Shown piece by piece: positions 1 through 11,100 of a stretch of DNA of 64,000 nt. The position numbers and the translations under genes were made by a program. Numbering within the stretch: position 1 is the first letter of the stretch; each line of letters starts with the position of its first letter. The notes below the pieces were generated by a model. It was given only the letters and a program-made list of their open reading frames with translations, made no database searches and was not told the DNA's origin. This stretch comes from Alligator mississippiensis (lineage: Eukaryota > Chordata > Crocodylia > Alligatoridae): positions 15,632,501-15,696,500 of the forward strand of contig NC_081835.1 in assembly GCF_030867095.1 (NCBI RefSeq). The letters are read 5' to 3'.

Positions 1-3000
1 GGCACAGAGCTGGGAAACAGCTGTGGGGGGGGGGACTCTTAACAGGAGCAGCTTAACACTGCTTCACCAGCAGCCTCCTGCCCTATTCTCCCAATTGAAG
101 CACAGGGCTGGGAAGCACCTGCGGAGGAAGGGCAGATCCCAGCCAGCTCCAGGCTGCGCAGAGCAGTCTCTATGTAGCCCGGAGATGGCTGGGACCTGCC
201 CCAGACCGGGACAGGTCCTGGCCAGTCCCAGGCTGTGCAGGAAAGCCCTGCTGGACACAGGGCTTGTCCCCATGTGCATATGCTTCACTGTGAGCACAGT
301 CCCCTGTATCACAGCCCTTTGACATTTGCATGCAGTAAAGAGGTCCCTGTTTACAAAGAACCTGGGTGTGGGAAATCCAGGATGTGTTGCAAGAAGCAAG
401 AACAACACTTTTTGCAGCATGAGTGTTCCTATTCCACATGATGTACTTGATGTACTTACTGTAGGGACTAATGAGAGTTCCATTAAGGAAAGCAGAGAAT
501 CCCCCTTTACGTGAGGTCTATGTCATGCAGTCATCACAGTGGGAACAAACAATTCTAGTTGTAGCAGAGAGTACTTGCCTGAAAACTGTTATCTGCATTT
601 ACAAAGAACATTACTCCCTGGCTCAGGGACTCACACTGTCTGTTTAAATGTGTCGTACAATCCAGGATAAATGTTGCATATCAAGTCTACTCTCTTGTTA
701 ATCAAACCCACCCTACCTTGCTAGACCATTTATAGTAATTAAACTATGATTTCTCTCTCAGATCTGTCTCTGGTGAAGTCAAATGCATACCCTCAACCCC
801 ACTGGCTTGTTGACAGTTGTCTGTGGGACAGCCATCATGCCACTTCTGTGAACATTTTCCAGCACTGTTTTGAGATTGTATCACATGCATTAGAGACAAG
901 ACCTGATGCCACACTAAAGGACTTGCAACATGAGGGCTTGTCAAGCCAGGGAATGCCACAGAAGTTAGTGAGAACTAGCAAGGCAGTGTCCAAGTAATAA
1001 CTACTCCAAACAGGTTACCTCCAAACTGGAGTTTCTTTGCATGGTATTCTTAGTGTAGAATAAGAGCACTCACACAAGGAGCTAATGTGATGTTGCTACT
1101 CTTCCATATTAGTTATTCTAGGCTTTTCCCTTATAGAGACAAAGCCTTACCCTGCAACTTCAACACTAGCTGAGCACTCCCAGAGAGAACAAACCACAGG
1201 ACTAAAGCCTGAGAGCCCAAACCTGCAATCATGACTCACACCCCTAATTATTCACAGGGAATGGTGCTTACTAGAGAAGTGATGTAGTAAATGAGGTCAG
1301 ACAAGTGTCAGGAAATGGAAGAAGGGGAAAGTCAGCTGTGTATTCATTCACATCCAGATATTAGCCATAAATCTATGCAAGAAGAACCCAGTTGGTTTCA
1401 GTGAGATAACTCATAGGTACAGGGTACTGCAAGCATAGGATCAGTGGCCAGGGTTGGGGTTCTAAAGCATATGCGCATCTTGATGGCTTTATACAACATG
1501 TCATTCAAAAAAAAATCTACTCATTTGTCACACTGAAAAAGAAATAACCAGGTTATCTCATCTAATAATAATGTGAGCCACAAGTTTATTAACACATTCC
1601 TCAGACTGAATCCCTTTTACATATCACCATTTTCCTTACATAAACCCCAGGAAAAGATATCCTAAAAGCACTTATATAGATGACCATGGATACCAGCAGC
1701 AGTATAGATAAGCATTACCTTATACTTAAGCCAATTGTACTGCCTTGGTACAGTGCAGCAATTAACATTCTCTTTCTTCTCTGTCTTTATGGGCTGAGGA
1801 CATTCTTATGTTTTGAAATTAAATCAATAGCATTATTTAAAAAAAACCCCACTATTCGTGTTCGTAAAACTTTTTGATCAATATGCTCTGTTAATGTAAA
1901 GAAGAAATCAAATACACCTTTTAAATACACTAATGGTTTATTATATACAATACAATTTGTTAATAGCATCAGAGCTGCAGTATCATAAGAGGGGAATTTT
2001 TTCCTTTACAGCATCATAAAAGTCATCTCTGCTTTTAACAGCAAATTGGTCTTGAGCCTGCATTTTCCATGTTAAAGAGGGAAGTGATTATAAGTGGGAT
2101 TCTACATTCTTTTTCATAGCTGCCTGGTTCTCTCTGCAAGTAATTGAACCAAGACTGCATTGTTTTGAGAAGTAGAGAGTAATGGATCCAACTCAAATTG
2201 GTTATTTAAAAATTCAGCTCCTTTGGTTATTTATAACATTCAATTATTCCTGTGACTAAATCAGGTCAGTTCTGAGCCTTTATTTCCCCCTTATGCTTCT
2301 GTAAGATTGCAGTTATGTAACAGCAAAATGGGCCAAATTCAGTGTGATGCAAAAGGTGATGAAAACGATAATGTAGTGTGGGTTGCCCACCTGGATCAGA
2401 CTGCAGAACAGATACCAAAATTTGATACCAGGTTAGTTTCTAACATGGACTAATTGTTCTTCTTGGCTTTAAAAAAAATGAAAGAGCTGGAACGGTAAGA
2501 TGTGAACACTGAGCTCTGCATGGGTCAAGTAGAACAAAAATAAGCAGACTGGTACAATACAGAATTCCTCTGATATATCAGAAGTATTACAGGTCATGCG
2601 GAGCACCCAGTTCTTGGCCTTTACCAAGTTTGCTAATTAGTGGAAACTGCGGTAGTGAGCTAGGTGAAAATAAGACCCATCAAATTAATCTCACGTGAGG
2701 CCACCAAATACCACTTACCTGGGAAGAATTTTAAGTCAAAGGGGAGGTAGGCACTTAACCCTTTGTACCTTGGAAAATAATAACCCTTAACTCCTGTTGG
2801 GAGCTGAAGTGGTTTTAAATGACTGACCCTCAGATAAAAAGACTGTTCATAGCAGTGCCCAGAAACATCCTATTTCTTATTAAGTACTAATAATGTAAGA
2901 AGGGGTCATATGTCTAGGTCATTTATTCTTAACCAGGGTGAGATTCTTTCAATTCTTTGATGGGTGTAGGAGGTGTGAGATTAGTAGATAAGCACAAGCC

Positions 3001-3172
3001 CAGGCTTACCCCTGCTTGGCCACACTCCTTTGTCCCTACTCAGCTCCTCTGCAAGGAATAAATAAGTTAGTTTTTGAAATAGGGTGCTGCTCAACTCATA
3101 ACAATTAAAGAAGCTTTGAGTCTAATGAGGGGTGCCTTGAGCCTAAAAAAGCTGGGAATCATTGGTCTAGAT
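1..3172. other. Intergenic flank upstream of RBSN
   Basis: No exon could be supported here on either strand. The first 250 bases are GC-rich and repetitive-looking, with recurring GGGAGC/CAGGCTG words like those inside the GC-rich transposons further on, so they may be the end of such an element. The rest is AT-rich, with only short chance open frames. A frame at 746-997 codes for 83 residues with no recognisable domain. Confidence 0.5.
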
Positions 3173-3570
3173 CAGCGGTTCCCAATCTGTGGTACACGTA
3201 CCATCAGAGGTACTAGGGTGGTCATCACAGAGGACAGTCTGGTTGTCCTCTGTCCTCTATTGAGACGAAACCCGATGCCTTTATGTCCTCTATTTTTCTT
3301 GAAGAGAAAAATATTTTTTTATTTTTCTATTTTTCTTGAAAAGAAAAATAGAGAACATAAAGGTGTCGGGCTTTGTACCAAAGAGGACAGAGTAGCAGAA
3401 AACCAGAATGTCCTCTATGATGGCCACCCTAAGTGGTATGCAGACAACCTCTCAGTGGTACGTTAACAGATTGATTATAATTACTTTATATGACAAAAAT
3501 TTGCTGGTGGTACTTCATGTTGTATCGTTTTAAATTGGCCGCATGCAATCTGTCAGTTTGGGAACCGCTG
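3173..3570. mobile_element. hAT-like non-autonomous DNA transposon with a nested MITE
   Basis: The ends are inverted repeats: CAGCGGTTCCCAATCTG at the left, and AGTTTGGGAACCGCTG at the right, its reverse complement with small differences. The flanks are GTCTAGAT (3165-3172) and GTCTAGGT (3571-3578), an 8-bp target duplication with one mismatch, as expected for the hAT superfamily. There is no transposase reading frame. A second inverted-repeat element at 3216-3429 has split it. Confidence 0.85.
3216..3429. mobile_element. Foldback MITE nested in the hAT-like element
   Basis: It is a nearly complete palindrome of about 214 bp. The left end GGGTGGTCATCACAGAGGAC matches the reverse complement of the right end, GGGTGGCCATCATAGAGGAC. 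TA flanks both sides, which suggests a Tc1/mariner-type insertion. It has no coding capacity. Because it lies inside the 3173-3570 element, it inserted later. Confidence 0.7.
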
Positions 3571-3929
3571 GTCTAGGTAATATGCAGTAGTACAACACAG
3601 GCCTCTTCCAGGTGAAATAAAGCAATAACTGTATCACTAGGGAGACATGATGCTCCTACCTTGAGGAACAAAGTGGGATCTACGCTAGAGAGAGCAGGGC
3701 CAAACATACAACTTTGTGGGGGGGCTCTGAGAACGAAACCTGTCGGGCGTATTAGAAACCTCCGGTCTGTTCCCAGCATGCTCAGGTGCGTGGCTGCGAA
3801 CTGCAGAATTATCGCTGGCAGCCAATGGAAGGGTTGGGCCTAAAACACACGGTCCCACGGCTTGAAACCCACTCCAAACAGGCTACGATCTGGAAATCCG
3901 TCTCACAGGAGCACGTGCACATATACACT
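3571..3929. other. Short unique stretch before the CpG island
   Basis: No gene, repeat end or clear motif was identified. It leads into the CpG-rich region that serves as the RBSN promoter. Confidence 0.4.
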
Positions 3930-4720
3930 CATGTTATATGCGAGGCGGTGGCAGGCAAGCCAACTCCGCTACACGTGGTAGGCCCAATTCTCCGGGTCTT
4001 CTTCGCTGGAAGCACCCGGCACGCAATTGCATCTACCGGCCGCCTCGTGCCGCCGCGTCCACCTTTGCCGCAGGTGGGCGCGCTCAACCGCCTCGCGCAA
4101 ACGCCAGGCGTGAAGCGAGCCAGCCCTCCGCAACGCAGCGGTTCCTCGAGGAGGAAAGAAGCCACTGGAGACGTATGGATCTGCCCCCTGGCCTGACACT
4201 GGGCCCAGCTGGCTGAGGTGGGGGTGGGCTTCTGTGGCCAATCTCCCTGCGGCGCTGGGCCCCGTGGGCGGGAAGGGCCCAGGCGGCGCCTCTCAGGCCG
4301 GGCCGCCCGCACCGGGGCGTGGCCTCGCGCCCCTTTCCCAGCATGCCCCGCGCGCCCATCCATCGCTCGGCGCTCGGCGGCGCGCCCTGCGCTCGGCCCC
4401 GCCCTCTCGGCTGTGCTATCGCTGGCTCGGCGCGCCGCTCCCCGCAGCGCTCGCTGGGCCCGGAGGTGAGTGGCCCCCGCAGGCCGGGGGGAGGGGAGGG
4501 TTTCCTCACAGGCGGCGCCATGAGGCGCCCGCAGCGGGCGGGGGAGGTGCTGGTCGGGGCCCGGACAGGCCGTGCCTCATCCCGGGGTGGGGCTGGGCCG
4601 AGAAGCGAGGCCGGGGGCACGTGGGGGCGGCTCCGCTGCCCCTCCCCCATGCAGGACCCCTCCCCCTGGGGTTTAGGCTGGGCCCAGCACGGGGGGCAAA
4701 GGTTTGGCCCCCCTGAGACG
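3930..4720 (+). promoter_or_regulatory. RBSN: CpG-island promoter of RBSN
   Basis: The sequence shifts sharply from AT-rich to GC-rich with dense CpG. It has no TATA box at a plausible spacing and contains several GGGCGG/CCGCCC-like Sp1-type words. A good splice donor (GGAG/GTGAGT) at 4465/4466 marks the end of a non-coding first exon. A housekeeping, TATA-less promoter fits an endosomal trafficking gene. The transcription start cannot be fixed from sequence alone. Several long open frames cross this region on both strands, but they reflect GC-rich composition. Confidence 0.75.
4400..4465 (+). other. RBSN: RBSN non-coding exon 1 (5' end uncertain)
   Basis: Inferred from the strong donor GGAG/GTGAG at 4466 inside the CpG island and the acceptor CTCTTCCCAG/G at 4915/4916 ahead of the start-codon exon. 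The left boundary is a guess. Confidence 0.5.
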
Positions 4721-4915
4721 AGTCACGTGTTTGGCACCTTCGAGGGGGCACGAAGAAGGTGCCGCTGTCCGGGAGGTCCGCGTCGGCTGTGGGGCTGCCT
4801 CTGGTCTCCGGGAGGTCCTGGCTGTAAGCTGCAGCCGGGCTATTCAGATGGGAGAGGGTGACTGGTTCAGCCATTTGTGGGGGGCACAATAACTGCTCCG
4901 CGGGTCTCTTCCCAG
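4466..4915 (+). other. RBSN: RBSN intron 1
   Basis: A short GC-rich intron that continues the CpG island. No other feature was recognised. Confidence 0.6.
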
Positions 4916-5005
4916 GCACCACGGACGATGCTGCACCCCGCCCGGGTGCGATGCCGCTGAAGAGCACGGGCCTGGTCGGGTGCCGCTGAGACCCGTCGAG
5001 CCGTC
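4916..5005 (+). promoter_or_regulatory. RBSN: RBSN 5' UTR in exon 2, with two upstream ORFs
   Basis: After the acceptor at 4915, two ATGs precede the main start. The first opens a 10-codon frame (4928-4960) and the second a 12-codon frame (4951-4989); both end before the main ATG at 5006. They overlap each other in different frames. The main ATG has G at -3 and G at +4, a strong initiation context, so reinitiation or leaky scanning is plausible. Confidence 0.6.
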
Positions 5006-5168
5006 ATGGCATCGAGCTACCCGCCGCCGTTCGATGACCCCGGGGAGGTGCGAGAGGGCTTCCTGTGCCCACTGTGCCTGAAGGATCTTCAGTCCTTCTA
5101 TCAGCTTCAGTCGCACTACGAAGAGGAGCACTCGAGTGAAGACCGGGACGTCAAGGGGCAGCTCAAAA
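5006..5168 (+). CDS. RBSN: RBSN exon 2 (first coding exon): C2H2 finger
   Basis: Starts at ATG 5006 and ends at donor AAAA/GTAAGA, phase 1. It encodes the start, the [11 protein letters not shown] stretch and the C2H2 finger (CPLC...H....H) typical of rabenosyn-5. Confidence 0.95.
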
Positions 5169-8100
5169 GTAAGAGGCGGTTGACGAGTGCTTCGCTACGT
5201 CCGGCTCTTGGGTAAAACTCCGTGCAATGACAAACGGTTGTGTTACAGACGCTGAAAAAGAGCCTGAAGTTTCAAATGGCTAAAATACTGATTAAAATGA
5301 GTTAGGAGGGGGAGGGAGAGCTCATTTTTTGTGTGAGTGGGGAGGCCAAAAAATTGCTGTAGAGTTGCTGATTTTTAAGGAAAAGCTTTTTGTTGTTGTT
5401 TACTAACATGTTGGCTGAAGTTAGGCACCTAAATAAATCACTAGACTTCTCAGATACTGAACTACATATATAAGTAGCTCCTATTATATACATAAATAAC
5501 TCCCATTAGTGCAAACACCAATTCTCTCTTCAAGGACAAGCTTCCCCACCTTCTAGTCAACTGACAAATTCATAGGCTAGTCTTCAATTGACACCCAGGG
5601 AATTTGCATAGATAACTCCTATTATATACATTGATAACTCCTATTAGTGCGAACAATTCTCTCTTTACTGACTTCAGTCACAAAGGCCAGTATTTCCATT
5701 TTGAATATACTGTATTATATTTTCAAAATGGAAATATACTGGCCTTTTGTTTTTTGTGATTAATCTCAGTAAAGAGAGAATTGGTGTTTGCGCTAATAGG
5801 AGTTACCTGTGTATATAATAGGAGTTATCTATGTAAATTCCCGGGGTGTGGATTGAAGACTAGTCTATGAATTTGTCAATTGACTAGAAGGTGGGGAAGC
5901 TTGTACTGATCAGTTACCAGCCCCTTTGTTGCTGCGTAATTTGTCTGGGTTTATACCACACTTCTGCAAAGTTTAGAACACTTTTTTTAGTTGGAGATGG
6001 TAAAAGGTTTTCTATTTGGAGACGGCAAAAGATTCAGTTCATAGCTTCCTTGCATATATGCTGTTAAATTTAGATAAAATATGCAGAAACAGTTATTTTG
6101 TTTTGTGCGTTTTCCTAGAAAGAGGCTTAGCTGTTTTTCCTTGATCTTGAATATTTACTGCTTTTTTAATATAATTATGAGGACCTGTCAAAAGGGCACT
6201 TTGACACTGATATGTATTTAATTTTTTTTACTCTTTAAAAAGTCCTCACTTGTTCTGCTTTTTAATAAGCTTATTACAGTTACATTTTTATAAATCTAAT
6301 TTACTTTTCGCCACTTTTGGCTGCTACTTAGCTTTTTCAGTAGATCTGTCTTCTTGATTAAGTAACACATACAGGTCAGTTTTTCTCTCTGTTTCTTGTG
6401 GGCTAAAACAACGCTATAATACCTTAATTGCAGAGTCTGCAATCGAATATTCATACCAAAGAACCAATATCATTTTCCCTGTTTTAAGAGAGAAAATGAT
6501 TAGATTTTGCGAGCCCCCTCAACACTTTGATATCAAACACCTCAGTGTTGGATTCTACCACGGCCTTTAATTTAGAATTTCATGCTGTAACTGTATTAAA
6601 AAAAAAATAGCAGCTTGAAATCTACATTTTTGAAAGATGTTTTTATTTCCTGGCTTTCCTGGCAGTCTTATTCAAACCACGTCCAGTAAAACTCATCCTA
6701 GCATAAAAACCAACAAGATGGCTTTTATAATAAATGTAGCATTCACGTTGCACGTCAGAAGTATTTTAAGCAATTTCTTGCTGACATCACTGTGTCTAAT
6801 TGCAGGTTGGTAAGACAGAAGACTCTTACCTGAGCCGCGTTAATGCCATGTGACTCTCTTGGCTTTAGACTGAAAAAACAAACAAACCAAAAATAAACTT
6901 GAGAGGAGCAACATATTGGAAATACGTAGCTCCTGCTGCCATTTACATCCTTATTTCTCTGGTTCACTTAACAATTCTGAGAACTTCCGGATGATTAAGA
7001 TATTGTCTGAATTGGAGGGAATATCCTTGCTGGGAATTTTGAATGTGGGACAGTGACAAGTAAGGAGTGTGGGGATCCCTCATGGGTCTGTCAGTGTCAC
7101 ATAAGGACAACTTTCAACCTTGCTTCCTCTCCCCTATAATAACAAACAAGCTTCTGTGAGGTTCTGAGTGCTTCCAGCAAGAAAACTAGCACCCTCCACT
7201 TTCATTGGCTTCAAGGAGCTGTGGTAGCCAGGAACCTGGCAGCATTAAGCTCCAGATGTTTGTTATTTCTAGGTTCTTGTATATGTTAACACTTCAGAAA
7301 ACAAAACTCCTTGAGTTTTTGTGTGCAAACTCCTGATACTTTGCACACTGACAGTATCAGGGAGACCCTTGCCCTCCAGGAGGCAAGGGTCTCCCTGATA
7401 CTGTCAGTGTGCAAAGCTGATTTTTAAAGCCTGTTGTCTGTGAAACGTTTCCTGTTGGTTGTGGAGAATAGGCTGGTGCTAAGGAGATATCACTTACTTT
7501 TACACAATAAACTGCTGAAGAATATATTCTTAATATTGTTTTACTTTGTCAGTACTTGGTGTGGTTTCCACAGAGACATTATGGGTGCTGACAGATGTGG
7601 AAAAAAGCTCCCAAAAACTTGGTTTACCACAAGAGGCAGTTATTTCGACTTAGCTCTGCAGCATGTGTATAGATTGGGCACTTCAGCAGGGCTTTTTGGT
7701 GCTTCTTTCTAAAGCTGATTCAATCAGCTATTAGGTAAAAGCACCAAAAAGCCCTACTAAAGTGCCCGATCTATATAGTTGCACCTGGCTTGCCCATCAG
7801 CTAATATGATGCCTTTTCTGGGCATGTGCTGGGCTCGGCATGGGGGCGCATAGAGTTTAAAGTAACCCCCCCCGTTTTGTTTTGTTTTCTTTTCTTTAAT
7901 GTCTGTAAGCAGCCTACTTGATTTGGAATGAGGAGAGAGAGGCTGCTGTCATGATTGAAATCACAAGTGGTCCATGAGAAGAGAGAATTTCTCAGCTTTT
8001 TATGATATCTTTACTCCCAAGCCTGACTTCAATGAGACTACCTTTGCTGTGTGATTATTATATATCAGTGTCGCATTCTCTCTTTGAGGCTGAGGTCCAC

Positions 8101-11100
8101 TTTAGGAAAACATTGTGTAATCTCTGGTGTACAGCAGAAAAGGGAAAGGGGCTTTTTCATGCACCTGTTTCTTGACCCAAAGAGGCTTCATCAGTTTTGT
8201 ATAGTACAAGGCATTTGTTACAGTAAAGCAGGTTTTCTTACCTTGTGTCATACTCTTAACAAAAAAGCCCTCTGTGCAGAAGGCTGAATAATGTAGCCTT
8301 TACTGCAAAACGTTGTGGAACCCCACTTTGTTATATTGCAGAAGACTGGTATTATATGAAAAATACATCATCCATTGCAGAAAAACCATTCAATTATAGC
8401 GTTCCCAGTGAGATTTCTAGAACAAAATAAAAAGGCCAGATGGTTGCTTAATCAGCAAAAATATGTTCAATTCTTCATGACAGACGCAAGCTATTTGTCT
8501 CCTTGAGAGTTTGAGGTCAAATTTTACTCTTGCCTTTGTTTTAGGCCATATAGCCATAGCATGGAATCTAAGTAAATTTTAACTGAGTTAGTGTTGGTAA
8601 CTGGTAACAAGGTAGAAAACAGAGTACATCCTTAATATGTATGGCATGGTGACATACTTATATTAAAAAACATAAAAACTTATCAGACTGTCGCATCAGT
8701 TTTCCATTTTTAGTAAATATGGTATAGTAGCTTTGACTTGTTGCACCTATTATTTATGTGGTGGATTTGTATTGTGGAGTATTCTTTAACAGCTAAATAT
8801 GGTATGTTAGCTTGATTATCAGTTTTTTTGTTTTTTTTTTAACATGGGCTTTCCTGGAAGTTAATATCCTCATGAAACTGGAACATTTTGAGCAAGATAA
8901 GGCATTCATGTAGACTTGGGTGAATCAGTCATGCTACAGGCAAACTCATGGCCTGAAAAATCAAATCTCAGCAGGGTGACCGAGTTTCCTTTTCTCTAAA
9001 AATGGCAACTATTTTGTGCTTCCTTATTTGTAGTGAGGAACTGCTTATGGTGGTAACTCAGGCTGTTTTTGTTATCACTGTTTAATATATATCTGTTAGC
9101 AAAAATGTCCAGGCAAGGATGGCATGACCTATATTATGACCAGGGATCTGTTTTTTCTGTTTTCTGTAGAGGACCTGGAGGAGGGCAGCAGGGCAGGGAG
9201 CTCGAGCCCACAGTGGATAGCCTGCACCCACCCCCCTTTCTCCTGTGCTGCCTGCCAGGGAGGGATAGCTGGGCTCCATGCTCCACTCCCCCACAGCAGC
9301 TGCGGGGGAAAGGGAGCTGTGCACCCAGGTCCCTGGCCTTGTAGCTCTGGCAGCTGGGGGCCCCCTCTGGCAGGGCTGGTGGTGGGGGGGGCTATGAGTG
9401 GGGAGTGAGGGACACTGGCAGGGCCAGGGGGGCTGTGGGTGGGGAGCGAGGGGCCTATATCTGCATCCTGGTGAGTGAAAGGGGCAGGGGGAGCCCTGAT
9501 TTTCCATGATTAAAAAACCCAAAATCAAATATCAAAATTCATAGGTACTTAGAATTTATTTTATGATAGTCATTGAGGCACTGGTAGACTTTCATAGATT
9601 TCGTAGACATTAGGGGCTGGAAGGAACCTCATGAGATCATTGAGTCCAGCCCCCCTGCCTAGGCAGGAAGTCAGCTGGGATCAAGTGACCCCAGCAAGAA
9701 AAACATCCACATGTTTTTTGAAAGAGTCCAGGGTAGGTACCTGCACCACCTCTGGGAGGAATCTGCTCCAGACCCTGGACACTCGCACCATAAAGAACTT
9801 TTTTCATGCATCTAGTCTAAATTGGCCTTCCTGGAGTTTGTGGTTGTTATCCCTTGGGGAGCTTGTTATCTGTTGGGGAGCTCTGGTGAACAGCTGTTCT
9901 CCCAAGTCCTAATGTACCCCTTTTATATAATTGTAGGCTCCTACCAAGTCCCCCCTGAGCCTTCTCTTTTCCAGACTGAAGAGTCCTAGATCCCTCAGCC
10001 TTTCCTTGTATGGCCTGCCCTTCAGGCCTTGGATCATATGAGTGGCTGTCCTCTGGACTCTCTCAAGCTTTTCCACATCCCTCCTGAAGTGGGACAGCCC
10101 AAGACTGGATGTAGTACTCCATCTGCGGTCTCACCAGGGTCCAGTAAAGCAGGAGGATGACATCCCTGGTTTTGCTTGAGCTGTATTGGTGGATGCATGC
10201 CAGAGTTTGGTTTGCTTTGCCAGCCACAGCATTGCATTGGTAGCTCATATTCATCTTGTGGTCAGTCAAGACCCCCAAGTCTCTTTTGGTTGTGGTGCTA
10301 GCGAGCGTAGCACTGCCGAGTCTGTAAGTAGGTTGAAGGTTCTTCCTACTGAGGTGTAGCACTTTACACTTCTCTATATTGAAGGCCATCAGGTTTTGGT
10401 CAGCCCACCTTGAGAGCATGTCCAAGTTGGCCTATATCCCCAGCCCGTCCTGCGGTGTGACCGCCCACCCCCATAATTTGGTGTCATCCGCGAACTTTGC
10501 CGGTTCGCATCTGACTCCCGAAACCAGATAGTTAATGAAGATGTTAAAGAGTACCGGCCCAAGTACTGAGCCCTGAAGGTGAGCTTCCAAATTGCTTTAA
10601 AATTGTAAATATATCGATAAAACATTGTGTTCAATTGTTAAATTGAGATCTATATAGTGGCCTTTCATTTTAATTGTGGATTTTGGGTTTTTAAATCAGA
10701 GAATTTGTGGGTTTTCTTTTCTTTCTTTTAAAATCAGAGAATATGCAATTTTTAAACAGAGAAAACCAGATCCCTTATTTATGACTTTGTTTATTGAAAA
10801 GACAAGATACTACTTTCCAGTGAATACATGTGAGATGGTCCATTTAGAATACGCACATGATAGTGCCTTCTAGTTTGTGGTTTGCTGTGTCCTCATGGGA
10901 CTGCTTACCTGCTTGCTAATGGCTCCTTAATGAATTAGATGTATTACATTTTTTTCAAATGTTCTCTCATCTGGTTCTTTGTCTATTGCTTTTTATTTCA
11001 CCAATAAAATATGTGAAAAATATGTCTGCCTCAGGGTACAGGGTACTCCTGTGAGCTACTGATAATTAGGCTGATAGTTTAACTGACAGAATTTTATTTC

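Noticed and set aside
746-997. 83-codon plus-strand frame upstream of RBSN
   Set aside because: No splice signals or family resemblance that would support an exon.
4084-4861. Open frames of 150-190 codons around the RBSN promoter
   Set aside because: A CpG island without stop codons. The translations are Pro/Arg/Gly/Ala-rich and unlike any family.
9082-9528. 148-codon minus-strand frame
   Set aside because: Lies in GC-rich filler of the hAT-like element at 9141-10776, with Pro/Ser-rich composition.
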